A stretch of 64,000 nt of DNA from Hsuehochloa calcarea (Eukaryota > Streptophyta > Magnoliopsida > Poales > Poaceae), in assembly GCA_036346395.1 (NCBI GenBank), contig CM070599.1, positions 29,875,232-29,939,231 on the forward strand, in the 5' to 3' direction. Within the stretch, counting starts at the first letter, position 1. Each line of letters begins with the position of its first letter. Of this stretch, positions 1 to 12,594 are shown piece by piece. The notes beneath the pieces were generated by a model that did no database searches, was not told where the DNA came from, and saw nothing but the letters and a program-made list of their open reading frames with translations. The position numbers and the translations under genes were made by a program.

Positions 1-131
1 ATTGGTTGACTCCGGGTGTTCACGCCACATGATCGGAGATTCAAAATGGTTCACCTCCTTCACGCGGGCGACGGGTGATGACTTCATCACCTTTGGAGAT
101 GGTACACAAGGGCGGATTGAAGGGACATGAT
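1..131 (+). mobile_element. Sirevirus (Ty1/copia) protease segment, left part
   Basis: The + strand reads as the aspartic protease of a copia polyprotein: LVDSGCSRHM near the left edge carries the D-S-G catalytic triad, followed by GDSKWF and FGDGTQG. This arrangement is typical of plant Sireviruses. The frame stops at 131, where a gypsy element begins, and the same protein resumes at 13365 with VNDKFTLKDV. The gag gene and 5' LTR lie left of the window. Identification is by motif recall; the lineage is confident, the family name is not. Confidence 0.85.
127..131. repeat. Target-site duplication ATGAT, left copy
   Basis: The five bases ATGAT directly precede the TG of the left LTR at 132. 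The same five bases follow the right LTR at 13360-13364, as expected for integrase-mediated gypsy insertion. Confidence 0.85.
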
Positions 132-250
132 TGACGAGGATCTAATAATCCTCATTTTATCTATTATCTATAATTCTTATTATGGGTAAATATGATGTCA
201 CATAGTCTCCAGAAGTACCCCTTATTTTTATAAGGGGGAGGCCTACCAAG

Positions 251-423
251 TGATTGTAAGATCTTCTACAATCACCCCCCATAGTCGTAAGTCTTGCTAC
301 GACTACTACCTGGTCGTAAGTCTTTCTACGACTATCACGTGGTCGTAAGTCTTTCTACGATCACTACATAGTCGTAAGACCTTTTACGACTACTACACGG
401 TCGTAAGTTCTCCTACGACCGGG
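251..423 (+). repeat. Array of six stem-loop units in the LTR
   Basis: Six dyads of about 26 bases recur every 30 bases or so. Each has a left arm like GTCGTAAG, a loop of about six bases, and a right arm TACGAC. The first unit is a variant with GATTGTAAG and ACAATC arms. The right LTR has the same array near 12710-12890. The array lies well upstream of the TATA box, in the likely U3 region, so an enhancer or RNA-structure role is possible but is only inference. Confidence 0.8.
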
Positions 424-662
424 TAAACTCGACCACCTTATAATCAAACCTACGGTGAGTGGGTCCAATTGATTAAGGAATCGAGCAGTGCGCACGCACT
501 ACTATCCCGCGTAGTAATTGTGCTTAAATACCTCATTATCTTTGAATGATAATTGCCGACGGCGTGGAGAAGCCAATGCGCGGTAATTATCGCCATCACA
601 CGCCCATTCTTGGCTCAATTAAAGGCGCCTCTTCCGAGGCAAAGCGGCTACTCCTTCACGAC

Positions 663-669
663 TATATAA
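663..669 (+). promoter_or_regulatory. TATA box of the left LTR
   Basis: TATATAA lies about 225 bases from the LTR end, at the expected U3/R position for an LTR promoter. The right LTR keeps it at 13124-13130. Confidence 0.6.
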
Positions 670-889
670 GGATGTCAAGGCGAGTAGAGCAGGAGAGTTG
701 AATTCTCTGTAAGAGTCTTAGCTTCGACTCGATCATTAAGAATACCACACCACACATGATTAGGGTTATTATTCTCTCGGAGAAGGCTGAACTGTCTAAA
801 CATCCGTGTCAACTACTCTGCGTGATTTCATCTTTAGGAGACCCCGAATCAAATAATCTTTACGTAAGATCGGTTCTAATACAAGCGGT

Positions 890-907
890 TGGCGCCGACC
901 GTGGGGA
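890..907 (+). other. Primer-binding site of the Tat-type element
   Basis: TGGCGCCGACCGTGGGG starts immediately after the left LTR. A TGGCGCC start, complementary to a tRNA 3' end ending GGCGCCA, is common in Tat-type gypsy elements. Which tRNA primes cannot be settled from one copy. Confidence 0.65.
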
Positions 908-2306
908 TCTTCCGGTAATCTCTTGTCAACATACTCTCTTTTTCCAATCTCATGCAATCATGGCGGGAGAATGGAGCGAGGAGAAGCTGGTTTGACTTGG
1001 CGGATTCTGTGACGTCGACATGGATGCGGTTTCGACTACGAGCCGAGTGATGCATCCACGATGGTGATGTTGCCTCGGAGATTATTCTCAGAAACCATCC
1101 CATTAATGGAGTTGAGGAGGATCCTTATCCCCACAACAATACGTCCAACAGAGGAGCCAATTCCCTCAAAGGACAAGGGTCAATCCGACGGGACCGCTCC
1201 CGGGAGGACTCACAACACGACGAGAGTTTTTCTCCAAGTGTTCAAGTCCCCTAAGGCGGTCCGACTTGGTAAGTCAAGTTCAGGAGCCACCATTCGAGGA
1301 CTCCACCAAAGCATCTAGTGATCCTCTCTCGGGGTAACTCCGGAGAGGGTGGGATCAAGCATGCTTTCTGCAAATTCGGCCGTCTCCCCGCAGATCTCAT
1401 TTGCGAATGGAGCGATTATAACCGGAGTTCCCCTACGGAGGATTACTCCAAGTCGCCAGATGGTGTCTCTCGAGCACTCCTCAAGCGGGAGGCTTGGCGC
1501 AAGTGAGAATCATCAGCGGAGGTCTTCGTCCTTCCCCAAATCGGTCGACCTCATGGAGGCCGAGATAAGAACACTCCCGAAGATCACACTGCTGCGCCCC
1601 TCGTGGTAATGGCAAGGGCACCGCCGTTGGCGAGAGAGAACCAACACTACGATGAGCGAGAAATCCTCGACATTCTCGCACTCCACTAAGAAGGCCTCAA
1701 AGACGATGAGGAGGATTTTGATGTCGTCGGAAGAAAGAAAATTGCGATCGGAAGAACACGCTGGCGCATTCAACATCGATCGGAGGAGGTACAAGAACTC
1801 CGGGACATCAACGACCTACTCGAGAATCCCGGACCAAGAGCTTGCTCGAGCGCGAGTACGATCTCTTTCTTTGAAGAGATTACGCAAAGACTTGACTGTG
1901 ATGACAAGGTGGAGGTACCTCATCGACAACATTCGGTAGTCGCGACAATCGACTTCCTCGGCTAGCGATCAATCGAATATTTTCTCGTAGGAATCGACAC
2001 GGCCATAAGTCGAATCGATCCCTATTCGAGAAATACCTTCGATCGGTGAAGATCAAGAAGCCCCTGAGAGGTGATCATTCACCACCGACAAAGAAATTCT
2101 AGCGAGTGGAATACGAGGAGTATTCTCCTCGTAGAAGCGAGACCTACTACGAGCAAGTCGACTGTTCACAGGGTATCGTCGTATCGATCACTGGTGACAT
2201 TAACCCTTCTTTCCTACAAAGAAGGCGTCAAGAAGTGATTACCGGATCTGGGCATTTTCGCCGACCTTGAGCGATTCATTGGCCACCTCATTTTCGGCCG
2301 GTGAAC
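908..2306 (+). other. Untranslated leader of the Tat-type element
   Basis: 1.4 kb between primer-binding site and gag. Short open stretches occur on both strands but none resembles a known protein, and the longest are under 100 codons. Read here as leader RNA with packaging and translation signals that are not individually visible. Confidence 0.5.
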
Positions 2307-3320
2307 ATGGAGAAATTTGATGGATCTCAAAATCCCATCGAATTTCTTGAGATCTATCTACAATTGTCCGAGCGGCGGAGGAGGAGAGCATGTAATGGCG
2401 AATTACCTTCCGATTGTGCTCGAAGGATCCGCTCGATCGTGATTATTAAACCAACCACTCGAGTCGATCTACTCTTGGCAACACCTCTGCGATCTTCTAA
2501 AGGCGAATTTCCAAGGCACATACAACCGCATACGGAAAGAAGGCGACTTGCCGGATAAAGCGAACAACAACGAGACTTTGCGTCAATTCATCAAGCGCTT
2601 TAGTCGGGTTCGTAACTCAATCCGGAAATTTCGATTCCTCTGTGATCGGGGCTTTTAAGCAAGGAGTCCATGATGAAGAATAACGGAGGACATTGCTTTG
2701 AATCCTCCCAACAACATTCTTAGAACTCTTGAGATGGCGATCGATATGCAAGCGCTTACGAGGCGGTCGAGTGGAACAACACTATCGATCGAGAAACATA
2801 TACTCCTCGAGAGCCGGTGAAGTTGGTAAGGATAAAAAGCAAAAAGTCCAAGAAGAAAATAAAAGTCAAAACCACAAACCGGTGGTTCCAAGGAGGTTCT
2901 AGCCGTGAAAGATGGAGAGCCCCAAACCACCAAGTCATACCGATCAAGGCAAAGGTAAGCATACGATCGTAGGAGCGACAAACCAAGGTGGTGTCCTTTT
3001 CATAAAAGGAAGGACATGACCTCCATAGCCGAAGTTTTCCAAAGAAAGCTCGAGGACTACTACAACGCAACAAGCACCACTCCCTACTCTCGGCGGGTGG
3101 GACATACGAGTGGCCAAAAGTCGTCGGATGATGAGGAGATGCCGTTCCAAGATCCATAACATACCGTTGAGCACATCTACGGAGGATCATCGACATACGA
3201 CTCCAAGCGACAACTTAAAGCTGCGGACGAGAGGTAAATTCCATACATACTCCTCTCGTCAATAAGTTACGAAGTGGTCGGAAGTTACCATCTCTTTTGA
3301 GAAGGATGACCGCCCAATCA
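2307..3320 (+). pseudogene. Tat-type gag, frame-broken
   Basis: The start region reads MEKFDGSQNPIEFLEIYLQ, the usual opening of the gypsy retrotransposon gag core (shell protein that packages the RNA in the cytoplasm). The frame is lost after about 85 codons, and later pieces in other frames carry the conserved tract around FIKRFSRVRN near 2590. A lysine-rich linker follows near 2830-2870. Several one-base indels prevent a continuous frame. Whether these are true mutations or sequence errors is open. The start was chosen at the ATG because the homologous block begins there. Confidence 0.7.
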
Positions 3321-3329
3321 CTCTGAGTC

Positions 3330-6300
3330 GATCAGTCGATATCCGATTGTGGTCGAACCCACCATCAACAAGCTGTCGGGTCAATCAGTGTTGGTTGATG
3401 GTGGCGATTCTTTGAACATATTATTTACTAATGCCACGGACGAGATGCAAGTACCGGGACAAAGGTAAGGCGATGCGATACTCCTTTCATGGAATCGCAG
3501 GGGTCTTCACCAAACCTATTGGCCAAGTTTCTCTTCCTTTAACATTTGGCTCACCAAGTAATTTCGTGACGAGAGAAAGTCTCCTTTGATGTGGTCGATT
3601 TCGATCGGCATATAACGCCATACTCGGACGACCAACTTTGGCAAAATTCTTAATGGCTACTCATTACGGGTATCAATGTCTTAAGATGCGAGTCCCAAAG
3701 GAGTGATCACCATTGATGTGACAAAAGATGGCGTATAGTCTGCGGCCGTCGATCCTCGAGATGGTTGGTCAAATACCAACTCGAGATGAAAGTCGACCCG
3801 ACTAGCAAGTCGAAGCCTAAAAAGCTACACCAAAGCCGAGCGACCAAGTCAAAGAGGTTCCTCACGGGCCTTGAAGAGCCCTCAAGACTATTTGCATCGG
3901 GAGACTTCCGACCCCAAATAGGAAGGCGCCCTCATTACCTTCCTCCGAGCTAACGCAGATGTCTTTGCGTGGCAAGCATCCGACATGCCGGAGTCCCTGT
4001 GGAGGTGATCGAGCACAGGCTAGCTTTACGGCACGATAAAGTACTGTAAAACAAAAATTACGGAGATTTGCCCCGATCGGCGAGATGCTATTAAATCGAG
4101 TTGGATAAGCTACTTAAGCGGGCTTTATAAGAGAAGTCAACCACCCAGTGGTTGGCTAACCTGTAATGGTCAAAAAGTCAAGCGGCAAATGGCGTATGTG
4201 CGTGGACTTTCTTGATCTTAATAAAGCTTGTCCAAAAGATGATTTCCCTTTACCTCGTGTCGATCAGCTGGTTGATTCTACTGCAGGTTGTGAGATATTA
4301 AGTTTTTAGATGCATATTCGGATACCACGGATCAATATGTGTTTAAGCGATGAAGAAAAGACCGCATTCATTACTCCATTTGGTACCTTTTGCTATGTCA
4401 AAATGCCATTTGGTCTAAAGAATGCGGTGCTTCTTTTCAACGCCTAATGCAATCGACTTTTTCATCTCAATTAGGCCGAATTTGGAAGCCTATGTTGATG
4501 ATCTAGTCGTAAAAAGCATTAAGAGACTTAATCATATCAGCGACCTACAAGAAACATTCGACAACCTCGAAAGCACCGCTTAAAACTCAATCCGAGAGAA
4601 GTGTGTTTTGGAATTTCTTGAGAAAATTGCTTGGATTCCTAGTATCCGAGCGAGGAATCGAAGCAAATCTGAAAAATAAAGGCCATCCTCGGATCGTCCT
4701 CCAAACACAAAAAGGAAGTCCGAAACTCACTTTGGGTGCATGGCGGCTTTAAGTCGTTTCATCGCACGACTAGGAGAAAAGGACTACCTTTCTTTAAACT
4801 TCTCGGGAGACATGAAGGTTTTGAGTGGTCGAATGAGGCAAACGCGCCTTTGAGGATGTCAAGAGGTATCTTTCGAGTGCTCTGTTACGGTTTCTCCAAA
4901 GCGGAAGAGGCGCTCTTAATTTACCTAGCCGCCACGCCACAGGCGACAAGCGCGATACTAGTCGTAGAGCGTGGCATACAACGACCGGTTTACTACGTTA
5001 GCGAAGTTTTACGGGCCTAAGGGCGTTACCCTCAAGTCAAAAACTTCTATATGCCCTCCTCATGTCTTGAGAAGCTGCGGCATTATTTTCAGCGCACAAA
5101 ATAGCCATGTTGTCGAGTTTCCTTTGGGAGCAATCCTCCATAATAAGGAAGCAATGGGACGCATGGCAAAATGGTCGATCGAACTTGGGAGTTCGACCTC
5201 CATTCGTGTCGACGGCCATAAAATCCCAGATCTTGGCGGACTTTGTCGCGAATGGACAAATCTGAACTGTTCGGGATCCCGATCTGATTCCACGACCGGT
5301 GGATGATGTACTTTGACGGGTCACTTACTTTAAGTGGCTCGGGTCGGGTGGTCTGGTATCTCCTCTAGGAGAAACCTTAAAGTATGCCATACAATTAAAC
5401 TTTCGGGCCACTAATAATGTGGCGAGTACGAAGGTTTGCTAGGCGGCATACGAGTGCGAAAGCACTCTCAATTAAATCGACTACTCGTGAGAGGAGACTC
5501 TCAACTAGTCGTGAATCAAGTCGGAAAGAGTACGGTGCTCTAGCTCGACAATGTCTCAATACTTATCGGAAGTTCGCAAGCTAGAAAAGCATTTTTAGGT
5601 TTGAGGTACAATTCATCCCTCGAAAGGATAATTTCCTCATGAGACCAACTTGCTCGGATGGCTTCTTCCGATCTACGGTACCAAAGGGGTTTTCTTGGAG
5701 CAACTCCAAAAGCCGTCTCAGTCGAAGAACGAGAGACACCTCCTATTGAGATGGCCTCATTAGATTACGAGGATATCGGATGACTCCCATCTCGAATATC
5801 TTCGCAAGGGTTCCGTGCGAAGATGATCTTGAGGCGCATCGTTTATCGAAAAGCCAAAATGTATACTTTGGTGAAGGAGTCCTCTACAAGCGAGGAACCC
5901 AAGGGATACTCATGCGATGCATTCCATAAAGCGAAGGAATAACACTCCTTCATGATATACAGTGGCATCTGTGGGACACATGCTTCCTCTGAGAACCTTA
6001 GTTGGTAAAGCCTTTCGACAAGGTTTTCTTGGCCTCTGACACTGTATGATGCTAAGGAGGTGGTTAAAAGTGTGTCGATGCCAATTTCATGGTAGACAAA
6101 TACACCAACCGGCTCAAGCATTACAGACAATACCTCTTTCTTGGCCTTTTGCGACACAGGGTCTCGATATCCTAGGACCGTTTCCCAAAGCTCCGGAGGT
6201 TTGAATTCCTTTTGTGGCTATTGACACGTTCACAAAATGGATTGAAGTGAACACATAATTGGGATAACATCGGAGCGACAAAAGGTTCATGATGAGATGC

Positions 6301-7060
6301 GTAATTAGCCGATTTGGAGTTAAGTCGGATAATTATAGACAATGGTAAACAATTCGCAAGTGCAAAATTTGAGAATTTTGCGACGAGTTGGGTACCAAAT
6401 TATGCTATGCTTACATTGCACATCCCCAAAGCAGCGGGCGGTCGAGCGTGCAAGCGGCCAAATAATGCGAGGAATTAAAACCGAGTCTTGACCCGACTTA
6501 TTAAGCGCTCGGGGCTTGGGTACAAGAATTACCCTCCGTGTTATGGGCGGTTAAATGCGACCACCGATCGAGCAACGGGAGAAACACCATTTTTCTAGTG
6601 TTTGGGCGAAGCCATGCTTCCTCGGAGCTGAAATTACAGTCGACACGAGTTGAAACTTTCAACAACTCGGACTAGGAACAACTTCGAGCGGATGACATTA
6701 ACCTACTCGAAGAAAGGAGAAACCTAGCCTTAATCCGTTGGCGGTCTACCAACAAGCCTGCGCGAGATACTATGATCGTAAGGTCCAACCTCGCTGACCT
6801 TCTTGTAGGTGACTTAGTATTGAGGCTCGCCAATCCAAGTCTAATCGGAATAAACTTTCCCCAAATGGGAAGGTCCTTACGATGGTCGAAGTAACGGCGA
6901 GTCGGTGACGACTAGCGATGGAAGATGGACGAGTTCTCTCAAACTCTTGGAACATCGACCGATTCACGCAAATTCTATGTGTGACTAATTTCTCGAGCAA
7001 TAAAAGTCGAGTTCTTTCTACTTCTCTTGCCTTATATTTTTTTGAGTAGTGCTTTTTAAT
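3330..7060 (+). pseudogene. Tat-type pol: protease, RT, RNase H, integrase
   Basis: Domains appear in gypsy order but in shifting frames. Protease near 3380-3450 carries VLVDGG. Reverse transcriptase spans about 4100-4740, with WRMCVDFLDLNKACPKDDFP near 4190-4250 and the active-site block YVDDLVVKS near 4490-4520. The RNase H and connection region is about 4860-5790, with a TGRIAKW-like block near 5155-5180 (here GRMAKW). Integrase runs from about 5850 (zinc-binding part) to 6770, with VAIDTFTKWIEV near 6212-6247. The remaining part to 7060 is AT-rich. Multiple frameshifts and stops mean no full polyprotein can be made as read. Confidence 0.8.
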
Positions 7061-7123
7061 CTTTCGACTATGATACAAAAACACCTAGTTTTCTTTACTT
7101 CGGATGAAAAACAAGTAACATCA

Positions 7124-7665
7124 TCTAGTCGAAACTTCTCCTATCGCATGTGGTTACGCCCACTAGAAGGAATTTCCTAGCATCGACTCGTTACTCATTT
7201 TTGACCAATACAAAGAGCTCGGGTTTTATCCGATCGAAATGTTCTCGAGCCAACTCTCTCAATCTTAGTTTATTTTTTCAGTGATTTCCAAAAAATATTC
7301 TAAGAAGAGTACACTCGATATATTTATTCGACCACCTTTGATGTACTCGTTTCGTTTGGACTGGTCGAAGGAAGAGACACACCTAGTCGAAGTTTTTCCT
7401 CTCTGCATGTGGTCCTGCCCACTAGAAGGAACTTCCTATATTGCTCAGTCTCCTACTTTTGCTCTTTGGAAAAGACTTATCGAGTCCATCAGAAAAGGGC
7501 GAACGAATTATTAAAGTCCTCTAGATGTTTGCTTAACTCAAGTTGCTGTTCTTGGTTTAATTAAACTAGTCGGAGATGGTAACATCACCTAGTCGAAGCA
7601 TTTTCTCTCTGCACGTGGTCTTGCCCACTAGAAGGAACTTCCTAGTGTCGAGTCGTTTCTACTCT
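7124..7665 (+). repeat. Three dispersed copies of an 80-bp repeat after pol
   Basis: Copies near 7124-7200, 7382-7450 and 7588-7665 share CTAGTCGAAG, then ATGTGGT and CCCACTAGAAGGAA followed by TTCCTA. Spacing is about 258 and 206 bases. CACTAGAAGGAANTTCCTAG forms an imperfect dyad. The block lies between the end of pol and the antisense gene. Confidence 0.7.
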
Positions 7666-7789
7666 TTCGACCAAGTGCTTGACAACCATAACAAAAACTA
7701 TAAGTTAAACAAACCTCTCTTTGTTTTCAGAAACCCCATTTCAAACACTATTTACTTAGATTGTCTAAACAATCTAAGCAAATAGTCGG

Positions 7790-10700
7790 GGGCTAGGATA
7801 AAGTTATTAATTTGACTTCAATTCTTAGTCTTTCATTCGTTTATTATCTTTTGAGTTACTAACTACTCGACAAGATGATTTTCAGGAAATAAGATGGATC
7901 ATATATTACTCATCAACTGAAATTGTCTGCCTTACAAGGTAGTTACAAGATTACTCACGAAGGGAGAGCCTAGTTGCATTTCCTCGCCACCTTTTTGCCA
8001 ATTGATGCATTTCCTCAATCAGACGACTTGCCTCTGATTCAGGACAGTCGAAGTCGGCTTCGATTGGTTTAACATTAAGGCGGGGGTCTTGAGCTTTAAG
8101 TTTCGCCAAAGCGTAACTTACTGCGGCTTATTGCCTCCTTATTGATTGACATTTTGATTAGTCTTGAGTGGTCACCATTTCTTGCAATTTTCCGACTTGT
8201 TCCCCAATGGTACTTGTGTGGCGCTATGGTATCTTCTCGAGGAGTTTTCCCTCGAATGTAGCTCACTAAGCACATTGTTCAGAGAGTGATGTTGCCTTGA
8301 AGACTAGTCTTCATCGACTCCATCTCTGTTGGGTACAAGTCGAAGCCTCATGAAGTTTCTTGTTTTCGACCACTTGTTACGAAAAGAATAAAATCGGTCA
8401 AGCGAAAATAAACTTACGGAGGAAGATAACACAAAGATAATTATAGGTAAAAGCATTTCTTACCTACTAATTGAGAATCCAGTTTCTTAACCTCTTCTCG
8501 ATGGGAAGCAATGGTTTGATGTGCTTTTTCTCCCATGCTCGAGGTCCTCTGCATTCATCTTAGCGATGCGGATGGACTCATTGTAGATCAAGGTTTTTCT
8601 TGGATTTGACCTCGAGGCTTCTCAATTGGACGACAATTTACGAACAAGAAATTGGCATTAGAAAAGGAAAATACTCAAAAGGATAACAGTAAAGAATTAC
8701 TTACGTTAATCGAGTTCTAAGACCCTCGAGTTCTTGATCCTTATTCGTGGTAATACGGAAAACTCTGAATAACCAAAGCTTTTTCTTGAACTTGATGCGG
8801 AGCTTCGCATCTCTTTTCTTTATCCGGAGAAGAAAGGAGAGTCGGGTAAAGTTAAAGATCAAAAGCGGTCTTAAGTTCGAGAACTTCTTGTTTATTTTTT
8901 CTGCAATCTTTTAGATGAGCAGTCTCTCGAAGTCTATCAGAGAGGACTAATACTTCGTTCCTTAGCCTCCTCGACTCTTCTTTTTCATAGTCGAGTGAGT
9001 CAGCTAAGGTCTTCGTATCACTGTTTAACCTACAAAGAACGAGGCGAAGAACAACATCAGTCGAATGGTTGTAAGTACTTCTACAACTACTAACCTAGTC
9101 GTAAGTTTTCTCGACTACGATATGATTGTAAGTCTTTCTCGACCACTACACAGTTGTAAGTAGTCGTAAACTTTTACGACTAGTACTTTGTCATGAGTTT
9201 CTTCCATGACTATTCTCGTAAAACATTATACGAGTATTTAAGTCGAAAACAATTATGAATGATAAGTGACTTACCATCTCTCTGCCTCTGCACAGAGTAG
9301 TTCTTTCTCCTGTCTTAGCTCTAAAAGTTGTCGATGGTACTCACCAACAACAGCAATTTGCTCTAGAGCTTTCTGCAAAAAGAAAACAGTGAGAAGAGAA
9401 GGAAAGTCACATATATAAGTATTTTGAAGATACTTACATTCATAGTCGCCCTAGCAAACATCGAATATACAAGGTCAGGGTTCTGCGACTTATCTATCCT
9501 CGCGACTTTGTCCCACCACACCTTCTCAAAGCGCTCGTTATCAAAGGTATTCTCCGTATTGGGAATATCTTTGGGATGGGGACTTCGGTCACGAGATCTG
9601 TGTGAGAGGACCCTACGACGAGGCGAGGCCCAAAGAAGTCACCACGAAGTTGAAATTTTCTCCTTACGGTTCGTAACTTCTCTTTGGGTAGGGAAGGAAC
9701 GCCTCCTACAATTTCCTTCCCAGGCGGTGCACAAGTGGTCACCGCCTTGACGAGGCTTCCACAGTGCCCTTGTTGTTTTTACGACCTCAGCAGTCGTAGC
9801 GGTCACCTCAACAGTAACAGCCGCTACTTCAAGGGTCGTAGCTACAACTTCAGCAGATGTGGGAGTTACTCTGGGAGTCTCGACTTCATCGGCCACCTGG
9901 GCCAAGGGTGATGCTTCGACCACCTCCATTGCCACCTCCTCAGTAGCTGAAGGGATGGCAATGGACTTCTCAGCGAAGCATTCGGGGACCGAAGAAGTCG
10001 GTGAAATAAAGAAAAGCAAATCGGGTTGTGAAAAGAAAAAGGTAAATGTCGTTCTTACACTTTAGTAAATTTCACATACCTGCACCTGGTCTTAACCGGG
10101 AATTTTGGGGCAATCCTCCCAACGGAGGACCTTTTCTTCTCCACGACCACGTCTGGTCGAGGTTCAACAATCGGCTCAGTTACGACCACGTCTGGTCGTA
10201 GAGTTTGGACAGGAACCAGAGCTCTGGTTTCCTGTTTCTCTGGATGGCCGAGATCGGTCTCGACCATTCCAAAAGCAAGCGCCCTCGATCGCGAGTTGTC
10301 TTGATCGACATCGTCCTTCATAAAGACACAAAATCTTTCCAATTCTCCTTTTCGGTTGCCTAACAAAACTAGGAGTGGCGAAACTACGAAAGATTCTTTG
10401 TCATAATGAAGGATACCTTAGCCTTGCGAGGTTTGCGCTTAAGAGATTGGTTGCCTCAACCTCCTCGGCCGATAGGCTGCGGCCTCGGCTTGAGATCTGA
10501 CTACTGTTGCCGCGGTCTGTAGAAAGTGCCGGTCGAAAGACGAGCTTGAGCTTGCTCCCCTTTGTCGGCAGATTTTACAAGTCGGCGTCTCTTGGAGGAG
10601 GAGCCGAGCCTTTGTCTTCGACAACCCGGCGCCAATAGTCATCGATGCGACTTCTTCGTCGTTCGGCGATTTTCCATGCCTACTTTACGTAAAGCAAAGC

Positions 10701-11769
10701 GAGAAAAGAAGAATGACTAATTAGTCGTAAGTTTTTCTCGACAAGTACCAAGTCGTAAGTTTTTCTCGACTCTTTCCACGATCGTAAGATATTCTACGAT
10801 CATCTTTAGTCGTAAGTATCTTCTACGACTATAAAGTCCTAAAGAAAGAATCAACTTTTGATTACCTTTAGGCGCTCTATCCTTTCATCTGCGGACAAAG
10901 CCGCAATGACTTGAGAACCTCCCTCGGAGTGGTGGAGACTTCTGCAGATGAGTCGACTCTAGAGTCAACCTCGGCTGTGAAAGATCATTTAAGCAGATAA
11001 GAACATTAGACAAGGTTGAGAAAGACCAAGCCGAAAGCTAAGTCGACAATTACTTACCCTCCTCGTAGTCTCGGTGGGGTCTCCTCTTCCGAGTATCTCC
11101 ACATAGGAGATGCTCGTTTCTTGAAGGACTAATTAGGCGTGTGATGAAATCCTTCACCACATGCCATCCGGTCACCCTTCTTCCTTCAAGTCCTTAATAG
11201 CTTGAATATAAGGGCTAATCAAACTATATCTTCGAGGTTGAGTCCCATGAAGATTTCTTTTCAGCGACCTTCCCGAAAGAAAGGTGTCTTGAGGTGACCT
11301 TCGGTAGAACCACCTCTTCCTCGGCCCGACCACGAAGACCGGGTGAAACTCTGAATATACTCCTTCGACTTGAGTCGTGGAGCTTGAGCCATGACTTCCG
11401 GCGATTCGGTTTGTCGAGCCATCCCATAATAATATTGAAACGGCTCGAGATCGCGGAATCCCAGTGCGCCTCGCCATGATATACGAACACACTCAACATG
11501 GTAATGGAATTGGGACCTAAGTTCACCAGTTCCACCCCAAAGTGTTCGAGTACTACTGTAAGAAAGGGGTGGGTAGGCAATCGAAGGCCGCACTCACAAT
11601 ACACTTGGAAGACGGGAATTTGCCCATTTTCCCCTGATGGCCAGTGCTGCCCGATAGCTGGAATCCACTTCACCAGAGCCTTCTCTGGAATCTTCCCGGC
11701 ATCGACCAAGATCTTGATCTTAGCCGCATCCATCTCCGATTCCTCCCATTCAGAAACTCTCTTGGCCAT
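7790..11769 (-). pseudogene. Antisense reading region of the Tat-type element
   Basis: Downstream of pol, the minus strand holds the best coding potential. The clearest part is 11224-11769: it starts MAKRVSEWEESEMDAAKI and includes KWIPAIGQHWPSGENGQIPV and FLTVVLEHFGVELVNLGPN. This resembles the plant family Pfam calls putative gypsy-type transposon (PF04195), a protein of unknown function found antisense in large grass gypsy elements. Further downstream on the same strand, 9639-10019 is a valine- and threonine-rich low-complexity stretch and 10055-10366 is another short open piece. Introns or indels separate them. Function is unknown; the family match is from memory and should be checked. 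Confidence 0.6.
9066..10835 (+). repeat. Internal copies of the LTR stem-loop unit
   Basis: The GTCGTAAG-loop-TACGAC dyad of the LTR reappears inside the element, at about 9066-9185 and 10721-10835, and again near 12150-12215 and 12395-12445. These lie in non-coding gaps of the antisense region, so the motif has spread within the element. Confidence 0.7.
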
Positions 11770-11987
11770 TTCGCTCAGAAGCAAGAAGTTTTTTTTTTTG
11801 GGTTGGCGGCGGAGAAGATGAAACCTAGTCGAGGACGGAGAAAGCAAGAGCTCGAAGAACAGCGGAGTGATTTGGGGGAAAGGTAAAAACCCATGTCTAC
11901 CTCCTGGTAAGTTTTTATAACAAGACGATCGATCGCCGCGCCGGAAGCCGTCTCGGCTATAGGTCTATGGGAGATGGTTGTACCGCC

Positions 11988-12470
11988 GGGAACCGCTTCA
12001 TCGGACAAGTCTATGAGAGCGGTTGCAATTCCCGGATGGTCCGTTCGAGAAAAATAGGTGCGTATTGTCACCTCCAAGCGAAATTACATTCTTGACCAAG
12101 TCTTTACGGTGAAGGAAGTATCAATCGGAAGAGTTTTTTCTCCGATTCCCTACTACGACCACCGGGCGGTCGTAGGGGTTTCTACGACTTTTAATAGTCG
12201 TAAGCAATCTTCACGATTGCAATCGCCCGGAACCGTTTATCAACAGATCTGTGGAATTCGTTTGCAATTCCCAGACGGTGCATTCGAGAAAGTTAGGTTA
12301 GTTTTTTCACCTCCAAGCAAAATCACTTTCTTGACCAAGTCTTTACGGCCGAAGGAAGTATCGATCGGAAGGGTTTTTCTCCGATCGCCTTACTACGACC
12401 ACTACACAATTGTAGGGGTTTTATGACTTTCGATAGTCGTAAGCAACCTTTCGACCAAGCAAACTCTGGT
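11988..12470 (+). repeat. Two tandem copies of a 241-bp unit before the right LTR
   Basis: The segment with GGAACCG, TTTGCAATTCCC, CACCTCCAAGC, TTGACCAAGTCTTTACGG and a CTACGACCAC dyad occurs at about 11988-12228 and 12229-12470. Copies differ by substitutions and small indels. It lies between the antisense gene start and the polypurine tract. Confidence 0.75.
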
Positions 12471-12575
12471 CAAAGTAATACTCAAGTGTCGAAGAGTTTT
12501 TCCTTCGACTATGGTTCTCGACATTTTCATAGTCGCAAGTCCATTTGCGAATCCTTCACCAAGTAAGTTACTTTC

Positions 12576-12594
12576 ACTTGAAGTGGGGGCTAGA
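12576..12594 (+). other. Polypurine tract of the Tat-type element
   Basis: ACTTGAAGTGGGGGCTAGA directly precedes the TG of the right LTR, the expected place for the plus-strand primer. Confidence 0.65.

Larger units (their letters stand above)
132..889 (+). repeat. Left (5') LTR of the Tat-type element
   Basis: Begins TGACGAGGATC and matches 12595-13359 almost base for base. Most differences are one- or two-base indels at CAG, CTG or CCG sites. The last dozen bases differ from the right LTR, so the exact 3' boundary is set by the primer-binding site that follows. Confidence 0.88.
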
